This document shows positions 43,175-52,226 of a stretch of DNA of 64,000 bases, piece by piece. How positions within the stretch are numbered: position 1 is the first letter of the stretch; the number at the start of each line of letters is the position of its first letter. A program made the position numbers and the translations under genes. Where the stretch lies: NCBI RefSeq assembly GCF_900090325.1, contig NZ_FMHW01000002.1, positions 1,612,001-1,676,000 on the forward strand, in the 5' to 3' direction. The notes under the pieces are model-generated. The model did no database searches. It saw only the letters and a program-made list of their open reading frames with translations, and was not told the DNA's origin. Source of the stretch: Micromonospora pallida. Lineage in GTDB: Bacteria; Actinomycetota; Actinomycetes; Mycobacteriales; Micromonosporaceae.

Positions 43175-44089
43175 TCAGGAGACCCTCTTGACCAGGGTGG
43201 TCAGCTCGGCGAGTTCGCTCTCGGTGAGGTCCGACAGCGGGGGCCGGACCGGGCCGCCGTCGCGTCCGACCGCGGTCAGGCCGGCCTTGACGATGGAGAC
43301 CGCGTACCCCCGGCGCCGGTCCCGGATGTCCAGGTACGGGATCACGAAGTCGTTGAGCATTCGGTAGACCGCTGGCCGGTCCTGGGCGCGGACGGCCGCG
43401 TAGAACCGGAGTGCGAACTCGGGCAGGAAGTTGTACAGCGCGGAGGAGTAGGTCGTCACGCCGAGCTGCAACAGTGGCAGGGCGAACGTCTCGGCGGTCG
43501 GCAGGCCGCCGACGTAGATCAGCCGGTCGCCGACCCGGGCGTAGGTGCGCGTCATCTGCTCGATGTCGCCGACGCCGTCCTTGAGCCCGATCAGGTTGGG
43601 GTTGCGGTCGGCGATCTCGGCGACCGTGACGTCGGTGAGCACGGCGTTGGCGCGGCTGTAGACGATGACGCCGAGGTCGGTCGCGCGGCACACGGTGCTG
43701 ATGTGCTCGGCCAGGCCCTGCTGGCCGGCCTCGGTGAGGTACGGCGGGAAGAGCAACAGTCCGGAGGCGCCGGCGGCCTGGGCGGCCTGGGCCTGGGCGA
43801 CGGCGACGGCGGTGCCGCCGGTGGCCGGCGCGACGACGGGGACCTTGCCGGCCACCTCGTCGACGGCGACCCGGACGACCCGGTCGATCTCGGCCGGGGT
43901 GAGCGAGAAGCCCTCACCCGTGCCGCCGGCCGCGAACAGGCCGGCGACGTCGAAGCTCGCCTGCCAGGCCAGGTGCTCGCGGTACCGGGCCTCGTCGAAC
44001 TGGAGATCGGCGTCGAAGTGGGTGACGGGGAACGAGAGCAGGCCCGACTTCAGCCGGTCAGCAAGAGCATCCGGCGGCAACAGCGTCAC
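43175..44089 (-). CDS. kdgD: 5-dehydro-4-deoxyglucarate dehydratase
   Basis: A 304-residue DapA-family enzyme that decarboxylates and dehydrates 5-keto-4-deoxyglucarate to 2,5-dioxopentanoate. The Schiff-base lysine is in [17 protein letters not shown], the tyrosine in [15 protein letters not shown], and [17 protein letters not shown] is the typical GTGE loop. The GTG start ([15 protein letters not shown]) gives the normal family length. An upstream in-frame extension has no ribosome site. It is the first gene of the reverse operon, about 70 bases after the shared promoter element. Confidence 0.92.
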   Translation of the reverse strand: MTLLPPDALADRLKSGLLSFPVTHFDADLQFDEARYREHLAWQASFDVAGLFAAGGTGEGFSLTPAEIDRVVRVAVDEVAGKVPVVAPATGGTAVAVAQAQAAQAAGASGLLLFPPYLTEAGQQGLAEHISTVCRATDLGVIVYSRANAVLTDVTVAEIADRNPNLIGLKDGVGDIEQMTRTYARVGDRLIYVGGLPTAETFALPLLQLGVTTYSSALYNFLPEFALRFYAAVRAQDRPAVYRMLNDFVIPYLDIRDRRRGYAVSIVKAGLTAVGRDGGPVRPPLSDLTESELAELTTLVKRVS

Positions 44090-44158
44090 GGTGATCGTGT
44101 CCTTGGGTCCGGGTCCGCGCCGGTTTCTCTCGACGGCGCGAACGTGGTCGCGATCACG

Positions 44159-44186
44159 GTAAGAACCGGCGACGATGCATGTCCAA
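44159..44186 (-). promoter_or_regulatory. shared promoter element, aldarate operon copy
   Basis: Reverse strand: TTGGACA-N-GCAT-N7-GGTTCTTAC, with -35 TTGGAC and -10 CTTACC 17 bases apart. The same 28-base pattern occurs upstream of the transporter operon. ACGATGCA occurs at 44172-44179 and 44204-44211, possibly regulator half-sites. Confidence 0.65.
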
Positions 44187-44220
44187 GAGCAGTTCCGCAT
44201 TGAACGATGCAGGACGGGTA

Positions 44221-45114
44221 TCAGGTTCCGTCGGTGCGTCGCTCCAGCGCGGCGAGCGCCCGCCACAGCGCGGGGTTCTTCGAGTCCCTGGCCCACAGCA
44301 GGTGGAGCTCGACCGGTTCGGGCGTGGGCGTCTCCAGTCGCACGAACCCCACTCCCTCGATCGCGAGCCGCGCGGCGGAGGCGGGGACGAACGCGACGCC
44401 ACGGCCGGCCGCCACGAGCCAGAGCATGGTGAGCACCTGGCTCACGGTGTGCACGATGTTCTCGGTGGCGATCGGGACCACGCCCGCGACCAGGTCGTAG
44501 AAGTACTTCGCCTTGGTCGGCGAGTGCATGACGACCGGCTCGCCGGACAGGTCCGACGCCGTGGCCGGTCGCCCCAGCGCCAGCAGCCGGTGGCCCACGG
44601 GTGCGGCGACGAGCAGCGCCTCCCGGTGCAGTACCCGGGAGCCGAAGGTCTCCTCGTCGAAGGGGGGCCGGGCCAGTCCCAGATCCACCTCCTCCTTGAG
44701 CAGTCCGGCGACCTGCTCGCGGGTCACCATCTCGGTCAGGTCGACGTCGACCTCGGGCAGTTCCCGGCTCAGGTCGTTCAGGAGTTCGCCGAGGACCCCG
44801 TACGCGGAGGCGGCGGTGAACCCGATCCGGACCAGGCCGCTCGCCCCGGAGGAGACCCGTCTGGCCAGCTCGGGGGCGGTGTCGGCAAGAGTGAGCAGTC
44901 GGCGGGCCTCGGTCAGGAACGCGGTGCCCGCCGCGGTGAGGGTGACCCGTCGATTGTCACGTTCCAGCAGTTGGGCACCGACGGCCCGTTCCAGCTTCTG
45001 GATCTGACGGCTCAGGGGAGGTTGTGTCATCTTCAGACGCGCGGCCGCCCGGCCGAAGTGCAGCTCGTCGGCTACGGCCACGAAACCGCGAAGTTGCTCC
45101 AGCGTGAACGTCAT
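44221..45114 (-). CDS. LysR family regulator of the aldarate locus
   Basis: A 297-residue LysR-type regulator. The N-terminal winged HTH ([52 protein letters not shown]) is followed by an effector-binding domain ([22 protein letters not shown] and so on). It lies between the catabolic operon, on the same strand, and the divergent transporter operon. Both carry the same promoter element, so it is the obvious activator, with an aldarate or a keto intermediate as the likely inducer (inference). Confidence 0.92.
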   Translation of the reverse strand: MTFTLEQLRGFVAVADELHFGRAAARLKMTQPPLSRQIQKLERAVGAQLLERDNRRVTLTAAGTAFLTEARRLLTLADTAPELARRVSSGASGLVRIGFTAASAYGVLGELLNDLSRELPEVDVDLTEMVTREQVAGLLKEEVDLGLARPPFDEETFGSRVLHREALLVAAPVGHRLLALGRPATASDLSGEPVVMHSPTKAKYFYDLVAGVVPIATENIVHTVSQVLTMLWLVAAGRGVAFVPASAARLAIEGVGFVRLETPTPEPVELHLLWARDSKNPALWRALAALERRTDGT

Positions 45115-45125
45115 GTCAGGAAGGT

Positions 45126-45135
45126 ATCAATTGAT
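45126..45135. promoter_or_regulatory. palindrome, candidate LysR site
   Basis: ATCAATTGAT, followed by TCCATTGGA, lies just upstream of the LysR start and of the transporter promoter. The AT-richness contrasts with the surroundings. Confidence 0.4.
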
Positions 45136-45147
45136 GCTCCATTGGAT

Positions 45148-45175
45148 TTGGACAGGCATGAGCCGAGGTTCTTAC
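45148..45175 (+). promoter_or_regulatory. shared promoter element, transporter operon copy
   Basis: TTGGACA-N-GCAT-N7-GGTTCTTAC on the forward strand, with -35 TTGGAC and -10 CTTACG 17 bases apart, 79 bases before the first ATG of the transporter operon. Confidence 0.65.
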
Positions 45176-45254
45176 GCTGCGGTCATCCACGCGTCGGTGA
45201 TCCCACTCACAGCGCCCACCGCCGTAACACGGCTCTGCTAAGAGGAGAACCCAT

Positions 45255-46262
45255 ATGAGCATCAACCGCGTACGCCAGTGGGCGACGCTGGGTGCCGGCT
45301 TCACCCTGGCCCTCTCGCTCGCGGCCTGCGGCGGCAACGTTGGTGGCGGCTCCGACGACGGCGCGACGTTCCCCGGCGACACGCCGATCACGATCTTCGT
45401 CGGCCAGGACCCGGGCGGCAGCACCGACCTCATCGCCCGCGCGTTGGCCGAGCAGGTCTCCGACGACCTCGGCGTGCCGGTGACCGTGGAGAACAAGCCC
45501 GGTGCGAACGGCGCCCTGGCCGCGAAGGAGCTGTCGGGCAAGAAGGCCGACGGGCACACCCTGATGGTCTACAACGGCAGCCTCGCCTACATCACCCCGT
45601 TGGCGGTCGCCGAGGGACAGGTGCCCGACATCGCGGAATACGAGATCGTCACCGGCGTCAGCCAGGACGACTACGTGCTCGTGACCGCGCCGAAGTCCGG
45701 GTTCAAGACCGTCGACGACATCGCGAAGGCGGGGCGGCAGATCACCTTCGGGACGACCGGTGTGGGTACGGGCAGCCAGCTCTCCCAGGCGCTGCTGTTC
45801 GCCCAGAAGGGCATCGACGCCAAGGCCGTCCCCTTCGACGGCGGTTCGCCCACGCTGACCGCGGTGCTGGGTAGCCAGGTGGACGTCGGCGCCGTGCAGC
45901 TCGGCGAGGCGATCGAACAGATCGAGGCCGGCAAGTTGACCCCGATCGTCACCTTCGCCGACAAGCGGCCGACGTACCTGGCCGACACCCCGACCGCCGG
46001 CGAGGCCGGCCTCGACGTGCCGGTGCAGCAGTCCCGGGCGATCTTCGCCCCGAAGGGCACGCCGACGGCGGCCATTGACACCCTGCGCGCGGCGTTCCAG
46101 AAGGCATTCCAGGCCGAGGCGTACAAGAAGTTCAACGAGGAGAACCTGCTCACCCCGAACGAGGTCGACGGCGAGGAGTTGCGCAAGCAGTGGACCACCA
46201 GCCTCACGGAGTACAAGAGCGTGCTCCAGAAGCACAACATCAACCTCGGCGGAGCGAAGTGA
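45255..46262 (+). CDS. tctC: tripartite tricarboxylate transporter, substrate-binding lipoprotein
   Basis: A 335-residue lipoprotein with a lipobox SLAACG near residue 25. TctC/Bug features: ITIFVGQDPGGSTDLIARALAEQV, VTVENKPGANGALAAKEL, GTTGVGTGSQLSQALLF and VPFDGGSPTLTAVLGSQVDVG. It captures a carboxylate, here probably an aldarate, for the TctAB channel. AGAGGAG precedes the ATG. The stop overlaps tctB by GTGA. Confidence 0.93.
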   Translation: MSINRVRQWATLGAGFTLALSLAACGGNVGGGSDDGATFPGDTPITIFVGQDPGGSTDLIARALAEQVSDDLGVPVTVENKPGANGALAAKELSGKKADGHTLMVYNGSLAYITPLAVAEGQVPDIAEYEIVTGVSQDDYVLVTAPKSGFKTVDDIAKAGRQITFGTTGVGTGSQLSQALLFAQKGIDAKAVPFDGGSPTLTAVLGSQVDVGAVQLGEAIEQIEAGKLTPIVTFADKRPTYLADTPTAGEAGLDVPVQQSRAIFAPKGTPTAAIDTLRAAFQKAFQAEAYKKFNEENLLTPNEVDGEELRKQWTTSLTEYKSVLQKHNINLGGAK

Positions 46263-46906
46263 CCTCTGCGAACGACCGGGCGGGTAGCCCGGCGGTCCCC
46301 GGCGGCCGGGCGGCCGCTGGGGGCGCCCCCGGGGCGACCCGGCAGGCCGAACCGGCGAGCGGCCCCGCCGCCGAGGCGCCCGGTCCCGGGGAACCCGACC
46401 TCGACGGGGTCAGCCTCGCCGAGGCGGTCCACCAGGTCGAGGAGGCCGAACACGAGGGCCGCCCACCCGCGGCCGGGCCGTTGAGCAACGTCCTCGTGGC
46501 CGCCGCCGTGGTCGTGCTCGGTGTCGCCGCGCTGGTCGGCTCCGCCCGGCTCGGCCTCGGCAGCGCCCGCAGCCCCGAGGGGGGCACCTGGCCGCTGCTG
46601 GTCAGCGGTGTGCTTGTCCTGCTGGGCCTCGGTCTGCTGGCCACCGCCCGGCGGACGACCGACGCCGAACGATTCTCGCGGGCGAGTTGGCTGGTCTTCG
46701 CCGGCCTGGCCACCATGGTCGTGTTCGTCGCGGTGATCGAGGTCATCGGCTTCGAGATCCCCGCGACCCTGCTCGCCTTCGTCTGGCTACGGTTCCTCGG
46801 CCGGGAAAGCTGGCGTACCTCGGTCGTCGTCAGCCTCGCCGTGGTGGTCGCGTTCTACCTCCTCTTCGTGGCGGCCCTCGCCGTCCCCATCCCGCACCTC
46901 TTCTAG
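46259..46906 (+). CDS. tctB: tripartite tricarboxylate transporter, small membrane subunit
   Basis: A 215-residue protein. A long Ala/Gly/Pro/Glu-rich cytoplasmic leader of about 75 residues is followed by four hydrophobic segments in TctB order (LSNVLVAAAVVVLGVAALVG, GTWPLLVSGVLVLLGLGLLA, WLVFAGLATMVVFVAVIEVIG, RTSVVVSLAVVVAFYLLFVAALAVPIP). The N-terminal extension is longer than usual for TctB. The GTG start overlaps tctC. Confidence 0.88.
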   Translation: MTSANDRAGSPAVPGGRAAAGGAPGATRQAEPASGPAAEAPGPGEPDLDGVSLAEAVHQVEEAEHEGRPPAAGPLSNVLVAAAVVVLGVAALVGSARLGLGSARSPEGGTWPLLVSGVLVLLGLGLLATARRTTDAERFSRASWLVFAGLATMVVFVAVIEVIGFEIPATLLAFVWLRFLGRESWRTSVVVSLAVVVAFYLLFVAALAVPIPHLF

Positions 46907-46915
46907 GACCGTCCC

Positions 46916-48445
46916 GTGGACTTCGCTCCTGTACTCGACGGCTTCGGCGTCGTACTCGAACCGACGAACCTGCTGTACTGCCTGATCGGTGTCGTCATCG
47001 GCATGCTGATCGGCGTGCTGCCCGGCCTCGGTCCGGCGGCGACCATCGCGATCCTCCTGCCGGTGACCTTCGGCATCGAGCCGGTGACCGCGGTCATCAT
47101 GCTCGCCGGGATCTTCTACGGCGCCCAGTACGGCGGCACCATCACCTCCGTCCTGCTCCGCCTGCCCGGCGAGGCATCCTCGGTGGTGACGGTCTTCGAC
47201 GGCTACGCGCTGGCCCGGCAGGGCCGGGCCGGGACGGCGCTCGGCATCGCCGCCGTCGGCTCGTTCATCGGCGGAACGGTGTCGATCATCGCGCTGACGC
47301 TGGTCGCTCCCGTGGTGGCGGGCTTCGCGCTGGACTTCGGCCCGCCCGAGTACACGGCCCTGGCCCTGCTCGGCATCCTCCTCGTGGCAACGGTGAGCAG
47401 CGGCGGACGGCTCAAGGCCGTGATCGCCGCTGCCGTCGGCCTGCTGCTGGCCACGGTCGGCCGGGACGGGTTCACCGGCGCCGAGCGGTTCACCTTCGAC
47501 AACCTGTCGCTCGCCGACGGCCTGGACTTCGTCCCGATCGCGATGGGCCTCTTCGGCCTCGGCGAGATCCTCTACAACCTCGAGGAACGCCACCGGGCGG
47601 TGCAGGCGCCCACGACAGTGGCCAACGTCTGGCCGTCGCGGGCGGACCTGCGTCAGTCCTCGGGGGCCATCGGACGCGGCTCGCTGCTGGGCTTCGTCCT
47701 GGGGATCCTGCCCGGCGGCGGTGCCACATTGTCGTCCCTGGCCGCGTACGCCCTCGAGAAGAAGCGGTCCAAGCACCCCGAGCGGTTCGGCAAGGGCGCC
47801 GTCGAGGGCGTGGCCGCCCCGGAGACGGCGAACAACGCGGCGGCGACGTCGTCGTTCATCCCGCTGCTGACGCTCGGCATCCCGGCCAACGCGACGATGG
47901 CCGTCATCTTCGGCGCGCTGCTGATCCAGGGCGTGAGCCCGGGCCCGCAGCTGGTCAGCCAGGAGCCCGAACTCTTCTGGGGCGTCGTCAACTCCATGTA
48001 CATCGGCAACATCCTGTTGCTGATCATGAGCATTCCGCTGGTCGGCCTGTTCGTGAAGATCCTGCGGGTGCGGGCCACCATCCTCGCCCCCATCACGGTG
48101 CTGATCACGCTGGTCGGCGTCTACACGGTGAACAACGACGTCTTCGACATCGTGCTGGTGATCGTCTTCGGAGCCCTCGGCTACCTCATGAAGAAGTTCG
48201 GCTTCGACCCTGGCCCCCTGGTGCTGGCGTTCGTGCTCGGCTCGCTCCTCGAGGACTCGCTGCGCCGCTCGCTGCTGATCTTCGACGGCGACGCCACCGG
48301 CTTCTTCACCCGACCGATCTCCGGCACCCTGCTCGCCATGTTCCTGCTCGTGGCCCTGCTTCCGCCGATCCGGGCGGTCCTCGGCCGCCGCCGGGCGTCG
48401 TCCCACCCCGATACCGCCGCCCACGACACCAAGGAGCTCGTGTGA
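46916..48445 (+). CDS. tctA: tripartite tricarboxylate transporter, large membrane subunit
   Basis: A 509-residue polytopic transporter with the TctA hallmark GVLPGLGPAATIAILLPVTF, FYGAQYGGTITSVLLRLPGEASSVVTVFDGYALARQGRAG, and the mirrored motif GILPGGGATLSSLAAYALEKK, plus GVAAPETANNAAATSSFIPLLTLGIPANATMAVI. Start GTG with AGGA upstream, nine bases after tctB. The stop overlaps the UspA gene by GTGA. Confidence 0.95.
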   Translation: MDFAPVLDGFGVVLEPTNLLYCLIGVVIGMLIGVLPGLGPAATIAILLPVTFGIEPVTAVIMLAGIFYGAQYGGTITSVLLRLPGEASSVVTVFDGYALARQGRAGTALGIAAVGSFIGGTVSIIALTLVAPVVAGFALDFGPPEYTALALLGILLVATVSSGGRLKAVIAAAVGLLLATVGRDGFTGAERFTFDNLSLADGLDFVPIAMGLFGLGEILYNLEERHRAVQAPTTVANVWPSRADLRQSSGAIGRGSLLGFVLGILPGGGATLSSLAAYALEKKRSKHPERFGKGAVEGVAAPETANNAAATSSFIPLLTLGIPANATMAVIFGALLIQGVSPGPQLVSQEPELFWGVVNSMYIGNILLLIMSIPLVGLFVKILRVRATILAPITVLITLVGVYTVNNDVFDIVLVIVFGALGYLMKKFGFDPGPLVLAFVLGSLLEDSLRRSLLIFDGDATGFFTRPISGTLLAMFLLVALLPPIRAVLGRRRASSHPDTAAHDTKELV

Positions 48446-48831
48446 CCGTCCTCGTCGCCTACATCCCCAGGCCCGAAGGAGACGCCGCCTTCACGGCCGC
48501 CGTCGAGGAGGCCGGGCGTCGCCGGGAACGGCTGGTGGTCCTCAACGCCCCGCGCGCGGGTGCGCCGGTCAGCGCGGACGTCGCGAGTGAGGCCGCGGTC
48601 GCGGACATGATCCAGCGGGCGACGGCGGCCGGTGTCGACGTCGAGGTCCGCCAGGACGCCCACGCCGGGGACCTCGCCGACGAGGTCCTCCGGGTCGCCG
48701 AGGAACTTGACGTCTCGGTGATCGTGATCGGCCTGCGTCGCCGCTCGCCGGTCGGCAAACTGATCATGGGCAGCACGGCCCAGCGCATCCTGCTCGACGC
48801 CGACCGGCCCGTCCTGGCCGTCAAGCCCTGA
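48442..48831 (+). CDS. UspA-type universal stress protein
   Basis: A 129-residue single-Usp protein. The ATP-binding pattern G-2x-G-9x-G(S/T) is approximated by GLRRRSPVGKLIMGSTAQRILLDADRPVLAV. The first strand is VTVLVAYIPRPEGDAAF, shortened against classical UspA. It is coupled to tctA, as occurs in several TTT and TRAP operons, and may adjust transport to energy status (inference). Confidence 0.88.
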   Translation: MTVLVAYIPRPEGDAAFTAAVEEAGRRRERLVVLNAPRAGAPVSADVASEAAVADMIQRATAAGVDVEVRQDAHAGDLADEVLRVAEELDVSVIVIGLRRRSPVGKLIMGSTAQRILLDADRPVLAVKP

Positions 48832-48867
48832 CGTCGGCCCGACGACCAGCACCGGGAGGTAAGCACG

Positions 48868-49824
48868 ATGGCACAGGTCGTCGTCCTGGGCACCGGACTG
48901 CCCGACCGGGTTCTCGACGAGATCGGCGTCCGGCACACCGTCCGTACCCTCACCCGCGACCAGCTCGACACCGCCGAGGGAAGGGCGGCCCTGGCCCACG
49001 CGGAGGGAGTGGTCGTGATCGGCCAGGAGCCGGTCACCGAGGAGTTCCTCGCCGCGGCCCCGAAGCTGCGGGTGGTCTCGCTGCGGGCGGTCGGCTACGA
49101 CCGGGTCGACCTGGCCGCCTGTCGCCGCCGTGGCGTGGCCGTGTGCCACACCCCTGGGGTGCTCGACGGGGCGGTCGCCGACCTCACCGCCCTGCTCGTG
49201 GTCGGCATCGCCCGGCGGTTCGGGGAGTGCCTGGACAGCGGCCGGGGCTCCTGGGCCACCACCGGCGCCCGACCCGCGCTCGGCACCGACGTGGCCGGCA
49301 AGGTGCTCGGCATCCTGGGCATGGGGCGGATCGGCCGACGGGTGGCGCGGACCTGCGCCGCCGGCTTCGGGATGGAGATCATCTACCACACCCGGTCCGG
49401 TCCGACCGCCGAGGACGACGCGTTCGGCGCGAGCTGGGTGACCAGGGAGGAACTCTTCGCCCGCGCCGACTTCCTCACCATCCACCTGCCACTGACCCCC
49501 GAGACCCGGCACAGCGTCGGCGAACGGGAGCTGGCGGCGATGAAACCCGGCGCGTACCTGGTGAACACCGCCCGGGGCGACGTGGTGGACGAGCGGGCCC
49601 TGGTGGCGGCCCTGCGGTCGGGTCGGCTCGCCGGCGCGGGGCTGGACGTGCTCTCCACCGAGCCGCCCGATCCGGACAACCCGCTGCTGCACCTGCCCAA
49701 CGTCATGGTCACGCCGCACGTGGGCAGCGCGACCGAGGAGACCCGGTACGCGATGGCGGAACTGGCCGCCCGGAACCTGCTGAACGTCCTCGCCGGTGAG
49801 GAGCCGGTCGCCCGGGTCGTCTGA
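48868..49824 (+). CDS. D-isomer-specific 2-hydroxyacid dehydrogenase
   Basis: A 318-residue NAD(P)-dependent enzyme. The Rossmann motif VLGILGMGRIGRRVA follows a catalytic-domain strand. The catalytic Arg is in NTARGDVVDE, the Glu in DVLSTEPPDPDNP and the His in VTPHVGSAT. Members reduce glyoxylate, hydroxypyruvate or tartronate semialdehyde, a useful step next to aldarate catabolism. GGGAGGT precedes the ATG. It follows the UspA gene by 36 bases and is probably the last gene of the transporter operon. Confidence 0.92.
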   Translation: MAQVVVLGTGLPDRVLDEIGVRHTVRTLTRDQLDTAEGRAALAHAEGVVVIGQEPVTEEFLAAAPKLRVVSLRAVGYDRVDLAACRRRGVAVCHTPGVLDGAVADLTALLVVGIARRFGECLDSGRGSWATTGARPALGTDVAGKVLGILGMGRIGRRVARTCAAGFGMEIIYHTRSGPTAEDDAFGASWVTREELFARADFLTIHLPLTPETRHSVGERELAAMKPGAYLVNTARGDVVDERALVAALRSGRLAGAGLDVLSTEPPDPDNPLLHLPNVMVTPHVGSATEETRYAMAELAARNLLNVLAGEEPVARVV

Positions 49825-49878
49825 GGCCGGGCGACCCGACATCAAGGCGTCGTCGCCGGGCGACGGCCTGCCGTACGG

Positions 49879-50349
49879 TCAGCCGGTGGTGACCTGGACC
49901 GGACCCACCCGCAGCGTGCCGTCGGTCAGTGGGGTGCAGCGGACCCCGCCCCGACCGCGTAGCGCCTTCCAGGCACCCGGGCCGATGGTGGCGTCCATCC
50001 AGGCGCACGGGTGGGCGGCGCGGTTGACCCGCAGGCTGACCGGCCCCTCGCCCGAGTCGAGGACCAGCACGGTGCCGACCAGCTCGTCCACGGCGAGGCC
50101 GACGGTGAGGATGTTGCGCCGGACCTGCACCAGGTCGGCCCCGGGCGGCAGGGACTCCGACGCGATCAGGGTGACGCTCGCGTCGCGGTGCGCGGGCCGC
50201 CCGAAGTAGCGGTCGCCGACGATGCCGAGCCCGGCCCGGATCCGGATCTCCTCGACGAGTTCGCCCGGGGCTGCCGGCGTCGGCCCGTCGGCCGGCCGAC
50301 CCAGATAGCGGTGTACGGGCGAGGCCAACAGTTGGACGATCTCGGGCAC
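49879..50349 (-). CDS. MOSC domain protein
   Basis: A 156-residue single-domain MOSC protein (MOCO sulfurase C-terminal fold). Recognisable parts are GLGIVGDRYFGRPAHRDASVTLIASESL, RRNILTVGLAVDELVGTVLVL and NRAAHPCAWMDATIGPGAWKALRGRGGVRCTPLTDG. The cysteines in HPCAWMD and VRCTP are candidates for sulfur or molybdopterin handling. Similar proteins move sulfur to metal centres or reduce N-hydroxy compounds. Start GTG. It stands alone, convergent with the dehydrogenase. Confidence 0.88.
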   Translation of the reverse strand: MPEIVQLLASPVHRYLGRPADGPTPAAPGELVEEIRIRAGLGIVGDRYFGRPAHRDASVTLIASESLPPGADLVQVRRNILTVGLAVDELVGTVLVLDSGEGPVSLRVNRAAHPCAWMDATIGPGAWKALRGRGGVRCTPLTDGTLRVGPVQVTTG

Positions 50350-50504
50350 GGCCGAATTCTACGAGCCGCCGCCCGCCGACCCCGACGGCGTGCACCGCCC
50401 TGGACGTCGGATCCACCTCCCGCCGAGGTGGCGCGGCGTGCTGCTCCGACGCGCACTGGCGAGAAACACGAGCCTGCTTGCACAAGATCGTAGGATTGCC
50501 GTCC

Positions 50505-52226
50505 ATGACCTGGCTCACCGAGGCGGCGCTGCGACGAAGGGCTGGAGTCACGCTCTTCGAGCGTGGCGGCCGCTGCGTCGGCGACGTGGCCGACGTGGCC
50601 GAGGAGGCCGGGACCGTGACGGCGACGGTGCTGAGCAGCACCGGATCCGGGGCCACTTACCGTGTCCGGCTGGATCAGCGGGACGGGGAGCCGGCCGGAA
50701 ACTGCGACTGTCCACATGGGCTGGAAGGGCATTTCTGCAAACACTGCGTCGCGGTGGGGTTGAGACTGATCGGCGGCTCGTCCTTGCGCGCGACTCCGCC
50801 TCCGTCCGAAGTGCTGCCGGGGCAACAGCAACAATGGCAGGCCGTCGAGGTCTTCCTGGCCGGTCGCCATCCGTACGAGTTGGTCGAGCTGCTGCGTGAC
50901 GCGGCGCAGGACGACCCGGCACTGTGTCACCGCCTGTGGCTGCTGGCCACGGCGAGCGACCCGACGCAACTGCGGAAACAGGCGGAGCGCCTGGAGGAAG
51001 GGTACGGGGCCGGGGCGGGAGCCACCTATGCCGAGCGGGCCCGGGCGATCGTGTTCGCGTTCAGCCACCAGCCTGCGGCGCACCACGCCGCCGCACAGGA
51101 GGGGCTGCGGCTGGTGGTGCAACGTCTGCTTGACGCGGTTGACCAGGAAACCGAGCACTGTGAGCCTGGCGAGACCACGGCCGACGACGACGCACCCGTG
51201 CTGGCGGTCCTCTCCGTCGCCTGGCGAGAGCACCTGCGGCTGTGCCAGGTCACCCCACCCGATGCCGTGCGGCTGGCGCAGTGGTTCGTCGGCATTCGCC
51301 TTGAGCACCCGCACCACGGGTATCGCTTTCCGGCTTCGGATCTCGCTTCGTTGGATCGTGTGCTGACCGCATGCCGGGAGGCACTCGCCACGATCGAGGG
51401 TGCGTCCGCGCAGCAGCAGACGCTGCGGGAAGAGGTGCTCGAGGCCGGCGGCGACACCGATGAACACGTGGCGCTCCTGGCCGCCGACCTCTCGACCTAC
51501 CGGAGCTATGCCCGTGTCGCCGAGGTACTCGTCGCCGCGAGTCGCATCGAGGAGGCTGTCGGCTGGCTGGAACGTGCCCGCAACCCTGGCGTCAAGCTTG
51601 GCGATGACCCGAGACCGGTCGCCGAGCTGTTGGCCGTCCTCTACACCCGCCAAGGCCGCCTGGCCGACGCGCTCCAGGTACGGCGACGCCATTTCGCGTC
51701 GGCCCGCACCGAGGCGGCCTATCGGGCGTTGCGGGAGGCCGCGAGCCTGGCCGGGGCCGATTGGCCGCGGCTGCGCGACGAGGCGCTCGACCTGCTGCGC
51801 CGTACGGCCGGCCCGGGCCTCCCGCCGGACACACCGGGAGGGTGGACGGCGACCACCGGACCCCACGCCAGGTCGGTGTACACGCTGGTGCATCTCCTGA
51901 TCGAGGAGGGCGCGCCGGATGAGGCGTGGGACGTGGCGCGACGCCATGGGTGCACCGGTGCCACGCTGGTCAAGGCAGCCAACGCCCGAGCCGTCTCACA
52001 TCCGGAGGACGCGATTGCCGTCTACTGGTCGCTGGTCGATGAGGCATTCGAGTTCCACGGCCGGGACCGCAACCGTAGTTACGAGCGGATCGCCAGCCTG
52101 CTGTTTGTTCTCAAAGACCTCATCACCCGCAGCGGCGGCGACTTCCGCAGGGAGCTGGCGACGTTCAAGGTCACCCACAGTCGCAAACGCAACCTGATCG
52201 AAGAGCTCGCGCGTCGCGGCCTGTGA
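50505..52226 (+). CDS. SWIM zinc-finger protein with helical repeats
   Basis: A 573-residue protein. An N-terminal SWIM finger, CxC-x8-CxH (Cys67, Cys69, Cys78, His80 in GNCDCPHGLEGHFCKHC), is followed by about 450 helical residues resembling TPR-like pairs (VAEVLVAASRIEEAVGWLERARN, LLAVLYTRQGRLADALQVRRRHF). SWIM fingers bind DNA or proteins; bacterial roles are unknown. The ATG follows TAGGAT by 8 bases. Base composition is a little less GC-rich than its neighbours, which may hint at transfer. The 3' end overlaps the convergent TetR gene by 56 bases. Confidence 0.82.
   Translation: MTWLTEAALRRRAGVTLFERGGRCVGDVADVAEEAGTVTATVLSSTGSGATYRVRLDQRDGEPAGNCDCPHGLEGHFCKHCVAVGLRLIGGSSLRATPPPSEVLPGQQQQWQAVEVFLAGRHPYELVELLRDAAQDDPALCHRLWLLATASDPTQLRKQAERLEEGYGAGAGATYAERARAIVFAFSHQPAAHHAAAQEGLRLVVQRLLDAVDQETEHCEPGETTADDDAPVLAVLSVAWREHLRLCQVTPPDAVRLAQWFVGIRLEHPHHGYRFPASDLASLDRVLTACREALATIEGASAQQQTLREEVLEAGGDTDEHVALLAADLSTYRSYARVAEVLVAASRIEEAVGWLERARNPGVKLGDDPRPVAELLAVLYTRQGRLADALQVRRRHFASARTEAAYRALREAASLAGADWPRLRDEALDLLRRTAGPGLPPDTPGGWTATTGPHARSVYTLVHLLIEEGAPDEAWDVARRHGCTGATLVKAANARAVSHPEDAIAVYWSLVDEAFEFHGRDRNRSYERIASLLFVLKDLITRSGGDFRRELATFKVTHSRKRNLIEELARRGL

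Noticed and set aside
49825..49878. Terminator between the hydroxyacid dehydrogenase and MOSC genes
   Set aside because: Only a very small stem around CGTCGCC/GGCGACG with a one-base loop is seen, too weak to call.
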